Positions 1 through 5,375 of a stretch of 7,271 nucleotides of DNA are shown here, piece after piece. This stretch comes from an uncultured Actinomycetes bacterium (GTDB lineage: Bacteria > Actinomycetota > Thermoleophilia > Miltoncostaeales > Miltoncostaeaceae): contig CAIPNN010000102.1 in assembly GCA_903866425.1 (NCBI GenBank), positions 1-7,271 on the forward strand, written 5' to 3'. The stretch's first letter is position 1; each line of letters starts with the position of its first letter. The notes beneath the pieces are model-generated. The model had not been told where the DNA came from and did no database searches. It saw only the letters and a list, made by a program, of their open reading frames with translations. The translations under genes and the position numbers were made by a program.

Positions 1-1
1 C

Positions 2-487
2 GAAGGGTTCATCGAGCAGCCACACGCCGCTCTGTGCCAGGAGGGTGCGGGCAAGCGCCCCGCGCTGCCGCATGCCCCCCGAGAGGGCGTGCGGGTAGTG
101 GTCGCCGAATCCCGCGAGGCCCACGCGGCTGATCTCGTGGTCGGCCAGCGCCCGCGCCTCCGTGCGACGCACGCCGCGCACCTCGGCGGCAAGGGCCACG
201 TTGTCGCGCAGCGTGCGCCAGGGCATGAGCGCGTCGCGCTGGGGCATCAGTGCCACGCGGGCATCGCGGTCGAAGGTGACCGACCCCTCCTGCGCGGGGG
301 TGATGCCCGCGATCACGTCGAGCAGGGTGCTCTTTCCGCAGCCGGACGGGCCGACGATCGCGGTGACCTCACGCGCACGGGCCACCATGTCCACGCCGCC
401 CAGCACGGGGAGCGGCGGATCGTCGCCGAGCGTCAGGTGAACGCCATCAACGCGAATGGTGGTGCCGATGTCGCCCTCGTGGGGCAT
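2..487 (-). CDS. thiZ: ABC transporter ATP-binding protein, probably thiamine-precursor importer ATPase (3'-truncated by window edge)
   Basis: This is the N-terminal 162 codons of a nucleotide-binding subunit that powers import from the cytoplasmic face; the rest lies beyond base 1. Read on the minus strand, it shows Walker A GPSGCGKST (residues 46-54), the Q-loop MPQRD (Q83) followed by ALMPWRTLRDNVAL, the signature LSGGMRQR (135-142), and Walker B VWLLDEP (155-161). The LMPWRTxxDNV stretch is typical of the SsuB/TauB/ThiZ group of ATPases that serve sulfonate, taurine, nitrate or hydroxymethylpyrimidine importers. The substrate is inferred from the TPP riboswitch directly upstream, which points to thiamine or its pyrimidine precursor, as in ThiXYZ. 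The ATG at 487 was chosen because GGGAG lies 6 nt upstream and the riboswitch ends just before it. The permease and binding protein are presumably beyond the left edge. The ATPase call is certain; the symbol is an inference. Confidence 0.85.
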   Translation of the reverse strand, partial: MPHEGDIGTTIRVDGVHLTLGDDPPLPVLGGVDMVARAREVTAIVGPSGCGKSTLLDVIAGITPAQEGSVTFDRDARVALMPQRDALMPWRTLRDNVALAAEVRGVRRTEARALADHEISRVGLAGFGDHYPHALSGGMRQRGALARTLLAQSGVWLLDEPF

Positions 488-489
488 GC

Positions 490-580
490 CCTACTCCCTT
501 CGCTGGAATTACCCAGGCAGGTTCAGAGGGTCGAGGCCGTGTGCCTCCTCTCAGCCGTCCAAGCGGCTCCCCTGTATGCA
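490..580 (-). promoter_or_regulatory. TPP riboswitch (THI element)
   Basis: Read on the minus strand, the conserved aptamer blocks appear in order. CTGAGA (554-549) is the pyrimidine-sensing turn. ACCCTCTGAACCTG follows, with its CTGAACCTG core at 526-518. GGTAATTCCAGCG (513-501) is the pyrophosphate-sensing part, and AAGGGAG (500-494) closes the element. A GAGGC/GCCTC pair between the first two blocks fits the variable P3a stem. P1 can close through TAC (576-574) with GTA (494-492). The GGGAG Shine-Dalgarno of the ATPase gene lies inside this 3' strand, and I see no terminator hairpin between aptamer and start codon. The expected mode is therefore translational: bound TPP hides the ribosome binding site and shuts off uptake. 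End points are approximate. Confidence 0.95.
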
Positions 581-584
581 GTGC

Positions 585-590
585 AGCGTA
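585..590 (-). promoter_or_regulatory. Possible -10 element for the riboswitch transcript
   Basis: TACGCT on the minus strand fits TANNNT and would place transcription start near 578, almost exactly at the 5' edge of the aptamer. The expected -35 position (about 613-608) falls on the gloA stop codon and shows no good match. Only about 30 nt separate gloA from the riboswitch and no terminator is visible, so read-through from gloA is the alternative. Confidence 0.3.
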
Positions 591-610
591 TCAACCCCGC
601 ACCCTGCCGC

Positions 611-1000
611 TCAGGACGGGCGGATCTCCACCAGTTCGATGCGGTAGCCATCGGGGTCCTGGATGAAGCAGATGAGCGAACCGCCGGGGCGCGATGCGTA
701 CGGCGCCTTCTCCGGCGTGATGCCCTTGGTGGCCAGATCGGCCAGCTCGGCGTCCATGTCGTCAACCGACAGGGCGATGTGCCCGTAGGCCTCGCCCAGC
801 ACGTACGGCTCGGTGCGTCCGTCGTTGAGGGTGAGCTCAAGCCGCTCGCCGTCTCCGGGCAGCGCCAGGAAGATGACCGTGGCGGTGTCGCCGCCGACGC
901 GCTTGCGGGATGTCTCCTCAAACCCGAGGGCGCGGTAGAAGGCGAGCGAGCGGTCCTCGTCGAGGATGCGCAGCATGGTGTGGATGAGGGCGCGTGGCAT
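611..1000 (-). CDS. gloA: Lactoylglutathione lyase-like protein (glyoxalase I, VOC superfamily)
   Basis: Glyoxalase I isomerises the hemithioacetal of methylglyoxal and a low-molecular-weight thiol in the cytoplasm. The 129-residue product matches the usual size (E. coli GloA is 135). It keeps the four metal ligands of the E. coli enzyme at near-identical positions: H7 in LIHTML, E55 in RLELTL, H74 in YGHIALSV and E122 in YRIELVE. Other conserved blocks are RSLAFYRALGF near the N-terminus and DPDGYRIELVE at the C-terminus. The ATG at 1000 was chosen because alignment with GloA begins there and a TANNNT motif lies 7 nt upstream. The ATG at 1018 would add six residues. The open frame up to 1306 only adds non-homologous sequence and would overlap uvrB. 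Most actinobacteria make mycothiol rather than glutathione, so the thiol substrate is uncertain. There is no visible functional link to its neighbours. Confidence 0.87.
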   Translation of the reverse strand: MPRALIHTMLRILDEDRSLAFYRALGFEETSRKRVGGDTATVIFLALPGDGERLELTLNDGRTEPYVLGEAYGHIALSVDDMDAELADLATKGITPEKAPYASRPGGSLICFIQDPDGYRIELVEIRPS

Positions 1001-1007
1001 ACGGCCA

Positions 1008-1013
1008 AGGTTA
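1008..1013 (-). promoter_or_regulatory. Possible -10 element of a leaderless gloA transcript
   Basis: TAACCT on the minus strand fits TANNNT and ends 7 nt before the ATG at 1000, so transcription could start at or next to the start codon. No strong Shine-Dalgarno precedes this ATG, which agrees with leaderless expression. No convincing -35 is seen. Confidence 0.35.
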
Positions 1014-1030
1014 CCCATGCGCAGAGGAAC

Positions 1031-1062
1031 GGTCGGGTGGCCACCGAGGTGACCACCCGACC
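1031..1062. repeat. Near-perfect inverted repeat (two 15-nt arms)
   Basis: The arm at 1031-1045 (GGTCGGGTGGCCACC) is the reverse complement of 1048-1062 at 14 of 15 positions. The outer 10 bp pair perfectly. The single mismatch (C1041 against A1052) becomes a G-U pair if the minus strand is transcribed. The two central bases cannot form a loop alone, so the innermost pairs must open. The repeat lies 31 bp before gloA and about 200 bp before uvrB. It is at the 5' side of both genes, so it is not a conventional terminator for either. Confidence 0.75.
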
Positions 1063-1064
1063 AA

Positions 1065-1089
1065 GGCTCCGCGTCCCGGCCGCGGAGCC
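1065..1089. repeat. Perfect 9-bp inverted repeat with 7-nt loop
   Basis: GGCTCCGCG (1065-1073) pairs exactly with CGCGGAGCC (1081-1089) around TCCCGGC. It begins 2 nt after the preceding inverted repeat and can fold at the same time as it. No poly-T run follows on either strand. Confidence 0.7.
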
Positions 1090-1129
1090 AAGCCGCCGCG
1101 CATCCCCATGTCGCGGCGTCCCTCGTCGC

Positions 1130-1240
1130 CTCCCTGTCCCCATGGCGACGATGGGTGCAATCTATGGACGGCCCCGCGGCGATCCATCGGCCCGCACCAC
1201 AAGATGTGCGGGGGTGCCTTTCGCCATCGGGACAGGCGAG
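1130..1240. other. Possible structured RNA or three-way-junction element
   Basis: A long-range inverted repeat pairs 1133-1148 with 1221-1236 at 15 of 16 positions, and 3 more pairs form outside a one-base bulge (1130-1132 with 1238-1240). Inside it, CGATGG (1149-1154) pairs with CCATCG (1184-1189) and CCCGCAC (1191-1197) pairs with GTGCGGG (1206-1212). The three helices are compatible and would form a three-way junction. It does not match any RNA family I can recall, including tRNA, SRP RNA, 6S or 6C RNA. The transcribed strand is unclear, because possible G-U pairs give conflicting hints. GC-rich DNA favours chance pairing, but arms of this length at this density are suggestive. Confidence 0.4.
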
Positions 1241-1248
1241 CGGCCCGT

Positions 1249-1254
1249 TACCAT
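1249..1254 (+). promoter_or_regulatory. Possible -10 element of a leaderless uvrB transcript
   Basis: TACCAT fits TANNNT and ends 8 nt before the uvrB ATG, which would place transcription start at or within a base or two of the start codon. No good Shine-Dalgarno is present: only GGG directly abuts the ATG, which is too close. No clear -35 and no LexA-type operator (GAACN4GTTC) is visible nearby. Confidence 0.4.
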
Positions 1255-1262
1255 CAATCGGG

Positions 1263-3263
1263 ATGGCCACCACGTCGTACACGATCTCCGACGCGCATCT
1301 CCCCACGGGCGATCAGCCGAACGCGATCGCATCGATTGAGGAGGGCCTTGCCGCGGGCGAGCGGTACCAGACGCTGCTGGGTGTCACCGGCTCCGGCAAG
1401 ACCTTCACGATGGCCAACATCATCGCCCAGTCGGGCAGGCCGGCGCTCGTCATCGCCCACAACAAGACCTTGGCCGCGCAGCTGTGCAACGAGTTCCGCG
1501 AGTACCTCCCCGGCGCGGCGGTCGAGTACTTCGTGTCGTATTACGACTACTACCAGCCCGAGGCGTACATCGCGTCCAGCGATACGTACATCGAGAAGGA
1601 CGCCTCGATCAACGATGAGATCGACCGCCTGCGCCACGCGGCCACAGCCGCGCTGCTCGCGCGTCGCGATGTGGTCATCGTCGCGTCGGTGTCATGCATC
1701 TCTGGCATGGGGTCACCCGATCGCTACCGCGAGCGGCTGGTACTGCTTGAGCAGGGCGCCCAGATTCCGCGCGACGAGCTGTTCAAGCGCCTGATTGAGG
1801 TGCAGTACGAGCGCAACGACATGGTCCTGGAGCGCGGGCGGTTCCGTGCCCGCGGCGACGTGTTCGAGATTCAGCCGGTCAACGCCGAGACGGCCTACCG
1901 GGTGTCGATGTTCGGCGACGAGATCGAAGAGATCACCCATTTCCACCCGGTGACGGGTGAGGTGCTCGGCAACCTCGAGTACGCCGCCATCTACCCGGCC
2001 ACGCACTACGTGACGCCCACCGACGTGATCGAGCGCTCGCTCAGCGAGATCCGCACCGAACTCGAAGAGCGCTGCGCCCTGTTCGATGCCCAGGGCAAGT
2101 TGGTGGAGAGCCACCGCCTGCGCCAGCGCACCGAGTACGACATGGAGATGCTGCGCGAGATGGGCTTCTGCTCAGGCATCGAGAACTATTCGCGCATCCT
2201 CGACGGTCGCGCACCTGGCGAGGCACCCCATGCGCTGCTCGACTTCTTCCCGTCCGACTTCCTCACGTTCATCGACGAGTCGCACAACACCGTGCCGCAG
2301 CTGCGCGGCATGTACGAGGGCGACCGCTCGCGCAAGATGAATCTGATCGACCACGGTTTCCGGCTTCCCTCTGCCGCCGACAACCGGCCGCTGCGTCTTG
2401 AGGAGTTTCTCGAGCGCGTGGGGCAGATCGTGTTCGTGTCGGCCACCCCCGGCAAGTTCGAGACGGAGAACTCATCGCGGGTGGTGGAGCAGATCATCCG
2501 CCCCACGGGCCTCATTGACCCTGAGGTTGAGGTTCGCCCCACCGAGAACCAGGTGGACAACCTGATGGCCGAGATCAGGACGCGCGTGGAGGCCGACGAG
2601 CGCGTCATCGTCACCACGCTCACCAAGCGCATGGCGGAGGACCTCACCGACTACCTCGTCGACGCCGGAATCCGCGCCCGCTACCTGCACAGCGACATCG
2701 ACGCCATCGAGCGCATTCGCGTGGTGCGCGACCTGCGTCTGGGCGAGTTCGATGCCCTTGTGGGCGTCAACCTGCTGCGCGAGGGGCTCGACCTGCCGGA
2801 GGTCACGCTCGTGGCCATTCTCGATGCCGACAAGGAGGGCTTCCTGCGCGGGCAGACGGCGCTCATCCAGACCATCGGCCGCGCAGCGCGAAACGTCAAC
2901 GGGCGCGTGATCATGTACGCCGACCGTGAGACCGAGGCCATGCGCGTGGCAATCGGCGAGACCGATCGCCGCCGCGCCATCCAGACCGCACACAACGAGG
3001 AGCACGGCATCACGCCGGCGTCCATCAGCAAGGGCGTCAGCGACATCGTGGAGTTCCTCGGCCTGTCAGGCGGCGGTGGCAGCCGCAAGCGCAAGCGCAA
3101 GGACAAGGCGGTGCCCGAGGGCGCATCGGTCGAGGAGATCCGCCGCGTGATGGTGCAGGTGGAGCAGGAGATGATGGAGGCCTCGGAGGAACTGCGGTTC
3201 GAGCAGGCCGCCGATCTGCGCGACCGGCTGGCCGAGCTTCGCGAGGCGCTGGGAGACGGCTGA
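1263..3263 (+). CDS. uvrB: Excinuclease ABC subunit B
   Basis: UvrB is the damage-verification helicase of nucleotide excision repair. It is loaded by UvrA, clamps DNA with its beta-hairpin and then recruits UvrC for incision. The 666-residue product is full length and follows the E. coli protein throughout. Visible are Walker A GVTGSGKT (40-47), the Tyr-rich beta-hairpin around YFVSYYDYYQPEAY (89-102), Walker B FIDESH (336-341), SATPG (393-397), HSDID (476-480), LLREGLDLPE (504-513), QTIGRAARN (536-544), and a C-terminal UVR motif around LRFEQAADLRDRL (644-656) for UvrC contact. The ATG at 1263 starts directly before the family N-terminus; a GTG at 1155 would add 36 non-homologous residues. 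One oddity is SCISGMG (144-150), where most homologues have a Tyr (SCIYGLG). The stop overlaps the next gene's start, so the two are probably co-translated. Confidence 0.98.
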   Translation: MATTSYTISDAHLPTGDQPNAIASIEEGLAAGERYQTLLGVTGSGKTFTMANIIAQSGRPALVIAHNKTLAAQLCNEFREYLPGAAVEYFVSYYDYYQPEAYIASSDTYIEKDASINDEIDRLRHAATAALLARRDVVIVASVSCISGMGSPDRYRERLVLLEQGAQIPRDELFKRLIEVQYERNDMVLERGRFRARGDVFEIQPVNAETAYRVSMFGDEIEEITHFHPVTGEVLGNLEYAAIYPATHYVTPTDVIERSLSEIRTELEERCALFDAQGKLVESHRLRQRTEYDMEMLREMGFCSGIENYSRILDGRAPGEAPHALLDFFPSDFLTFIDESHNTVPQLRGMYEGDRSRKMNLIDHGFRLPSAADNRPLRLEEFLERVGQIVFVSATPGKFETENSSRVVEQIIRPTGLIDPEVEVRPTENQVDNLMAEIRTRVEADERVIVTTLTKRMAEDLTDYLVDAGIRARYLHSDIDAIERIRVVRDLRLGEFDALVGVNLLREGLDLPEVTLVAILDADKEGFLRGQTALIQTIGRAARNVNGRVIMYADRETEAMRVAIGETDRRRAIQTAHNEEHGITPASISKGVSDIVEFLGLSGGGGSRKRKRKDKAVPEGASVEEIRRVMVQVEQEMMEASEELRFEQAADLRDRLAELREALGDG

Positions 3264-3511
3264 TGCCCGATGCCGACCGCGAGATCCCGGAGGACCTCCA
3301 GTGGCGGTCGCTGGCCGCGCCCGGCCTGGACGAGGACGACATCTTCGCGGCCATCCTCGGGCTGCCGGGGACCGGCGCCTTCTGGGGTGATGGCCGCCCC
3401 TCGCCGTACGCGCCGTCGCAGCCGGAGTGGAGCGAGGAGGACGAGCGCCGCCGCCGCCGTGAGGAGATCCTGCGGAAGTGGGATCCCGAAGGGGACGACC
3501 CGCACGCGTAA
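3263..3511 (+). CDS. Hypothetical acidic protein, translationally coupled to uvrB
   Basis: I do not recognise this 82-residue protein. Its ATG shares one base with the uvrB stop (TGATG), and GGGAG lies about 8 nt upstream inside uvrB, a strong sign of a real coupled gene. The product is highly charged, with 21 Asp/Glu and 10 Arg/Lys. Residues 1-30 hold an acidic run LDEDD before a short hydrophobic patch IFAAILGLPGTGAF. A central Gly/Pro-rich stretch follows, then a charged segment WSEEDERRRRREEILRKW (56-73) likely to be helical, with an acidic tail. No signal peptide, membrane segment or cysteine is present, so a soluble cytoplasmic protein is expected. The competing frame at 3270-3515 is Arg/Ser-rich shadow sequence. 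A role alongside excision repair is possible from position only. Confidence 0.75.
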   Translation: MPDADREIPEDLQWRSLAAPGLDEDDIFAAILGLPGTGAFWGDGRPSPYAPSQPEWSEEDERRRRREEILRKWDPEGDDPHA

Positions 3512-3530
3512 TTGATAATCATTCTCATTA
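3511..3530 (+). promoter_or_regulatory. Zur-type operator
   Basis: The core TGATAATCATTCTCA (3513-3527) is a 7-1-7 dyad with 6 of 7 half-site pairs matching. With flanks it closely follows the actinobacterial Zur pattern ATTGAAAATCATTTTCATTA. It is a strikingly AT-rich island in GC-rich DNA and lies directly before a zinc-type ABC operon. It also resembles a Fur box, since the two families bind related sites; the downstream genes favour Zur. It covers the -35 and spacer, so zinc-loaded repressor should block polymerase. Confidence 0.82.
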
Positions 3531-3540
3531 TGTGTACGGT
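3512..3540 (+). promoter_or_regulatory. znuABC promoter
   Basis: TTGATA (3512-3517) matches five of six bases of TTGACA. A 17-nt spacer follows, then TACGGT (3535-3540), which fits TANNNT. The start site is then expected near 3547, the A of the first znuA ATG, making a leaderless message. An alternative -10, CATTAT (3526-3531), would give a leader of roughly 8-10 nt but has no matched -35. Confidence 0.6.
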
Positions 3541-3546
3541 CACCGC

Positions 3547-3567
3547 ATGATGAACATGATGAGCATG
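3547..3567 (+). repeat. Short tandem repeat of ATG-rich 9-mers at the znuA start
   Basis: ATGATGAAC (3547-3555) is followed by ATGATGAGC (3556-3564), an 8 of 9 match, and then another ATG. It encodes MMNMMSM and supplies five in-frame start codons. Confidence 0.7.
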
Positions 3568-4527
3568 ACGAGGAATATCCGGGCCGCCATTGCCGGCGCA
3601 TTACTGCTGAGCGTCGTCGCACTTGGACTTGTTGCCACTGGGTGCGGTGGCGGGAGCAGCGCCGACGGGAGCAGTGCCGGGGACGTGCCGGTGATCGCGG
3701 TCACGACACCCATCCTCGGGGCGGTGGTGCAGGCGGCCGTGGGTGACCGCGCGTCGGTCGAGGTGGTGATGCCGAATGGCGCTGACCCACACGAGTGGCA
3801 GCCATCGGCACAGGACGTCGCCCGCATCCAGGGCGCGGACCTGATCGTGCAGAACGGGCTCGGCCTTGAGGCCGGCCTGGCAAAGGCGATCGAGCAGGCC
3901 AAGGCAGACGGCGTGCCGGTGTTCACTGCCACCGACCACATCGATGTGCGCACGGTGAAGGCGGGCGAGGGCGCTGACCCGAGCGACGAGGATCAGGCTC
4001 CGGGCGCGAAGGATCCGCACTTCTGGACCGACCCGACTCAGGTGCGCGCGGTGGTGCAGGCGCTTCCCGCGGCCGTGTCGTCGGCCACGGGTGCCGATAT
4101 CGCGCAGTCGGCCGCCGCGTACGAGAAGGAACTGAGCGGCGTTGACGCACGCGCGGCTGCGCTCCTCGGGGCGGTTCCCCCGGCCGCGAGGGGAATCGTC
4201 ACGGGTCACGAGTCCCTCGGCTATCTCGCCCGCCGTTACGAATACCGACTGGTCGGGGCCATCATGCCCTCCCTGTCATCTCAGGGGCAGCTGTCGGCCG
4301 CGCATCTGGCGGACCTCGAGGCGGCGATGAAGGCGGCTGGGGTGCGGGTGGTGTTCACCGAGAAGGGAACCTCGCCTCAGGTGGCTGCGGCGATCGCTGA
4401 TGCCACCGGCGCGACGGTGGTGGAACTCGCCACAGAAGCGCTGCCGGCCGATGGCTCGTACGTGACCTACATGGATGACATCGCGCGCCGCATCGCGTCG
4501 GCACTGGCCAACACCGGCGGCAGGTAG
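3547..4527 (+). CDS. znuA: Zinc ABC transporter substrate-binding lipoprotein
   Basis: This is a cluster A-I metal-binding protein that captures extracellular Zn(II) and delivers it to the permease. Counted from the ATG at 3547 it has 326 residues. A lipoprotein signal peptide has a basic start, a hydrophobic core (about 13-30) and a lipobox ATGC with C33 as the anchor, followed by a Gly/Ser linker. The metal ligands appear as H82 (ADPHEW), H158 (KDPHFW), H221 (TGHESLGY) and probably D302 (ADGSY). A third His rather than Glu is typical of zinc rather than manganese members. The usual His-rich loop between the first two ligands is replaced by an acidic one (about 141-152). The start is ambiguous: the message opens with ATG codons at 3547, 3550, 3556, 3559 and 3565. 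I chose the first, which fits the predicted leaderless start. An upstream GTG at 3478 would overlap the preceding gene and include the operator. Confidence 0.92.
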   Translation: MMNMMSMTRNIRAAIAGALLLSVVALGLVATGCGGGSSADGSSAGDVPVIAVTTPILGAVVQAAVGDRASVEVVMPNGADPHEWQPSAQDVARIQGADLIVQNGLGLEAGLAKAIEQAKADGVPVFTATDHIDVRTVKAGEGADPSDEDQAPGAKDPHFWTDPTQVRAVVQALPAAVSSATGADIAQSAAAYEKELSGVDARAAALLGAVPPAARGIVTGHESLGYLARRYEYRLVGAIMPSLSSQGQLSAAHLADLEAAMKAAGVRVVFTEKGTSPQVAAAIADATGATVVELATEALPADGSYVTYMDDIARRIASALANTGGR

Positions 4528-4532
4528 CGCCG

Positions 4533-5375
4533 GTGGGCATCCTCACCGACCCCTTCGTGCAGAACGCGTTCATGCAGCGTGCACTTGTGGCAGGGATCCT
4601 GGTGGCTATCGCCACGGGCGTTGTGGGCACCCTCATGGTGCTGCGCGGCATGGCATTTCTCGGCGACGCCCTGGCTCATGGCGTGCTGCCGGGTATCGCG
4701 GCCGCGCTCCTCATCGGTATTCCCTCGTTCATCGGGGCGCTTGTGGGAGCCGGGGTGATGATCGGCGGCGTTGCGGCAGTGCAGCGGCGCACGCGCCTGA
4801 GCAGCGACGTGGCCATCGGGCTGCTGTTCGTGGGCATGCTCGCGCTGGGCGTGGTGATCGTGTCGCGATCGTCGGAATTTGCCGGCAGCCTCACCGACAT
4901 CCTTTTCGGCGAGGTGCTCGGTGTGGACTGGTGGGCAATCCTGTGGCAGGCCATCGTCGCCGTGGTGGTGGTGCTTCTTGCATGGGGCCTCCGCCGGCCG
5001 TTCCTGCTGATGGCCATGGATCCCGATCAGGCACGGGTCGCGGGCTATCGGGTGCGCCTGCTCGAGGCGGTGCTGCTGGGGATGATTGCCATCACCGTGG
5101 TGGTGTCGTTTCGCGTGGTGGGCACCCTGCTGGTGTTCGGCATGCTGCTCGCGCCGGCTGGCACCGCGGCGCTGCTGGTGCGGCGCGTGGGGGCGATGAT
5201 GGTACTGAGCGCCGTCATCGGGTCGGTGAGTGTGTACGGCGGGCTCATGCTCTCGTGGTACTACGACCTTGCTGCGGGCGCGTCGGTGGTCATCGTGGCC
5301 GTGGCCATCTTCTTCATCACCCTGGTTGTGCAGTCATTTCTGCCGTCACGTCGCCCGCACCCGGCGCACGCATGA
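4533..5375 (+). CDS. znuB: Zinc ABC transporter permease (ABC-3 family)
   Basis: This is the membrane-spanning subunit that forms the zinc translocation path and docks the ATPase. The 280-residue length and roughly eight hydrophobic segments fit the ABC-3 family. Family hallmarks include RGMAFLGDALAHGVLPG (38-54), SSDVAIGLLFVGMLALG (90-106), DILFGEVLGVDWW (122-134) and GMLLAPAGTAALL (203-215). The start is GTG at 4533, 5 nt after the znuA stop, with GGCGGCAGG about 8 nt upstream inside znuA. The stop overlaps the znuC ATG (ATGA), so the two are coupled. ABC-3 permeases also serve manganese and iron, and the permease alone does not settle the metal; the three-His binding protein and Zur-type operator favour zinc. 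The gene order SBP-permease-ATPase places the ATPase last. The C-terminus is short and basic. Confidence 0.93.
   Translation: MGILTDPFVQNAFMQRALVAGILVAIATGVVGTLMVLRGMAFLGDALAHGVLPGIAAALLIGIPSFIGALVGAGVMIGGVAAVQRRTRLSSDVAIGLLFVGMLALGVVIVSRSSEFAGSLTDILFGEVLGVDWWAILWQAIVAVVVVLLAWGLRRPFLLMAMDPDQARVAGYRVRLLEAVLLGMIAITVVVSFRVVGTLLVFGMLLAPAGTAALLVRRVGAMMVLSAVIGSVSVYGGLMLSWYYDLAAGASVVIVAVAIFFITLVVQSFLPSRRPHPAHA

Noticed and set aside
1130..1240. Small inverted-repeat transposable element
   Set aside because: Terminal arms exist but no flanking target-site duplication is visible and no second copy lies in the window. It cannot be supported here.
1155..1262. 36-codon N-terminal extension of UvrB from a GTG
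   Set aside because: UvrB homology begins just after the ATG at 1263, and the extension runs through the inverted-repeat region with no ribosome site.
1001..1306. Upstream extension of gloA to an ATG inside uvrB
   Set aside because: The added residues have no glyoxalase homology and would overlap the divergent uvrB gene.
89..1339. 416-codon plus-strand open frame
   Set aside because: It runs antisense through the ABC ATPase, TPP riboswitch and gloA and into uvrB in a wrong frame. Its His/Arg/Ala-rich translation resembles no protein and is a GC-bias shadow.
1001..1340. LexA/SOS box controlling uvrB
   Set aside because: No GAACN4GTTC-type site was found. The CGAAC near 1318 lies inside the coding region and lacks the second half-site.
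3270..3515. Alternative 81-residue frame downstream of uvrB
   Set aside because: It is Arg/Ser-rich shadow sequence without a coupled start. The 3263 frame has the stop-start overlap and ribosome site.
4475..5371. 299-codon upstream extension of znuC
   Set aside because: It overlaps znuB out of frame, and the translation is low-complexity Arg/Gly/Ala sequence. The ABC domain begins at the ATG at 5372.
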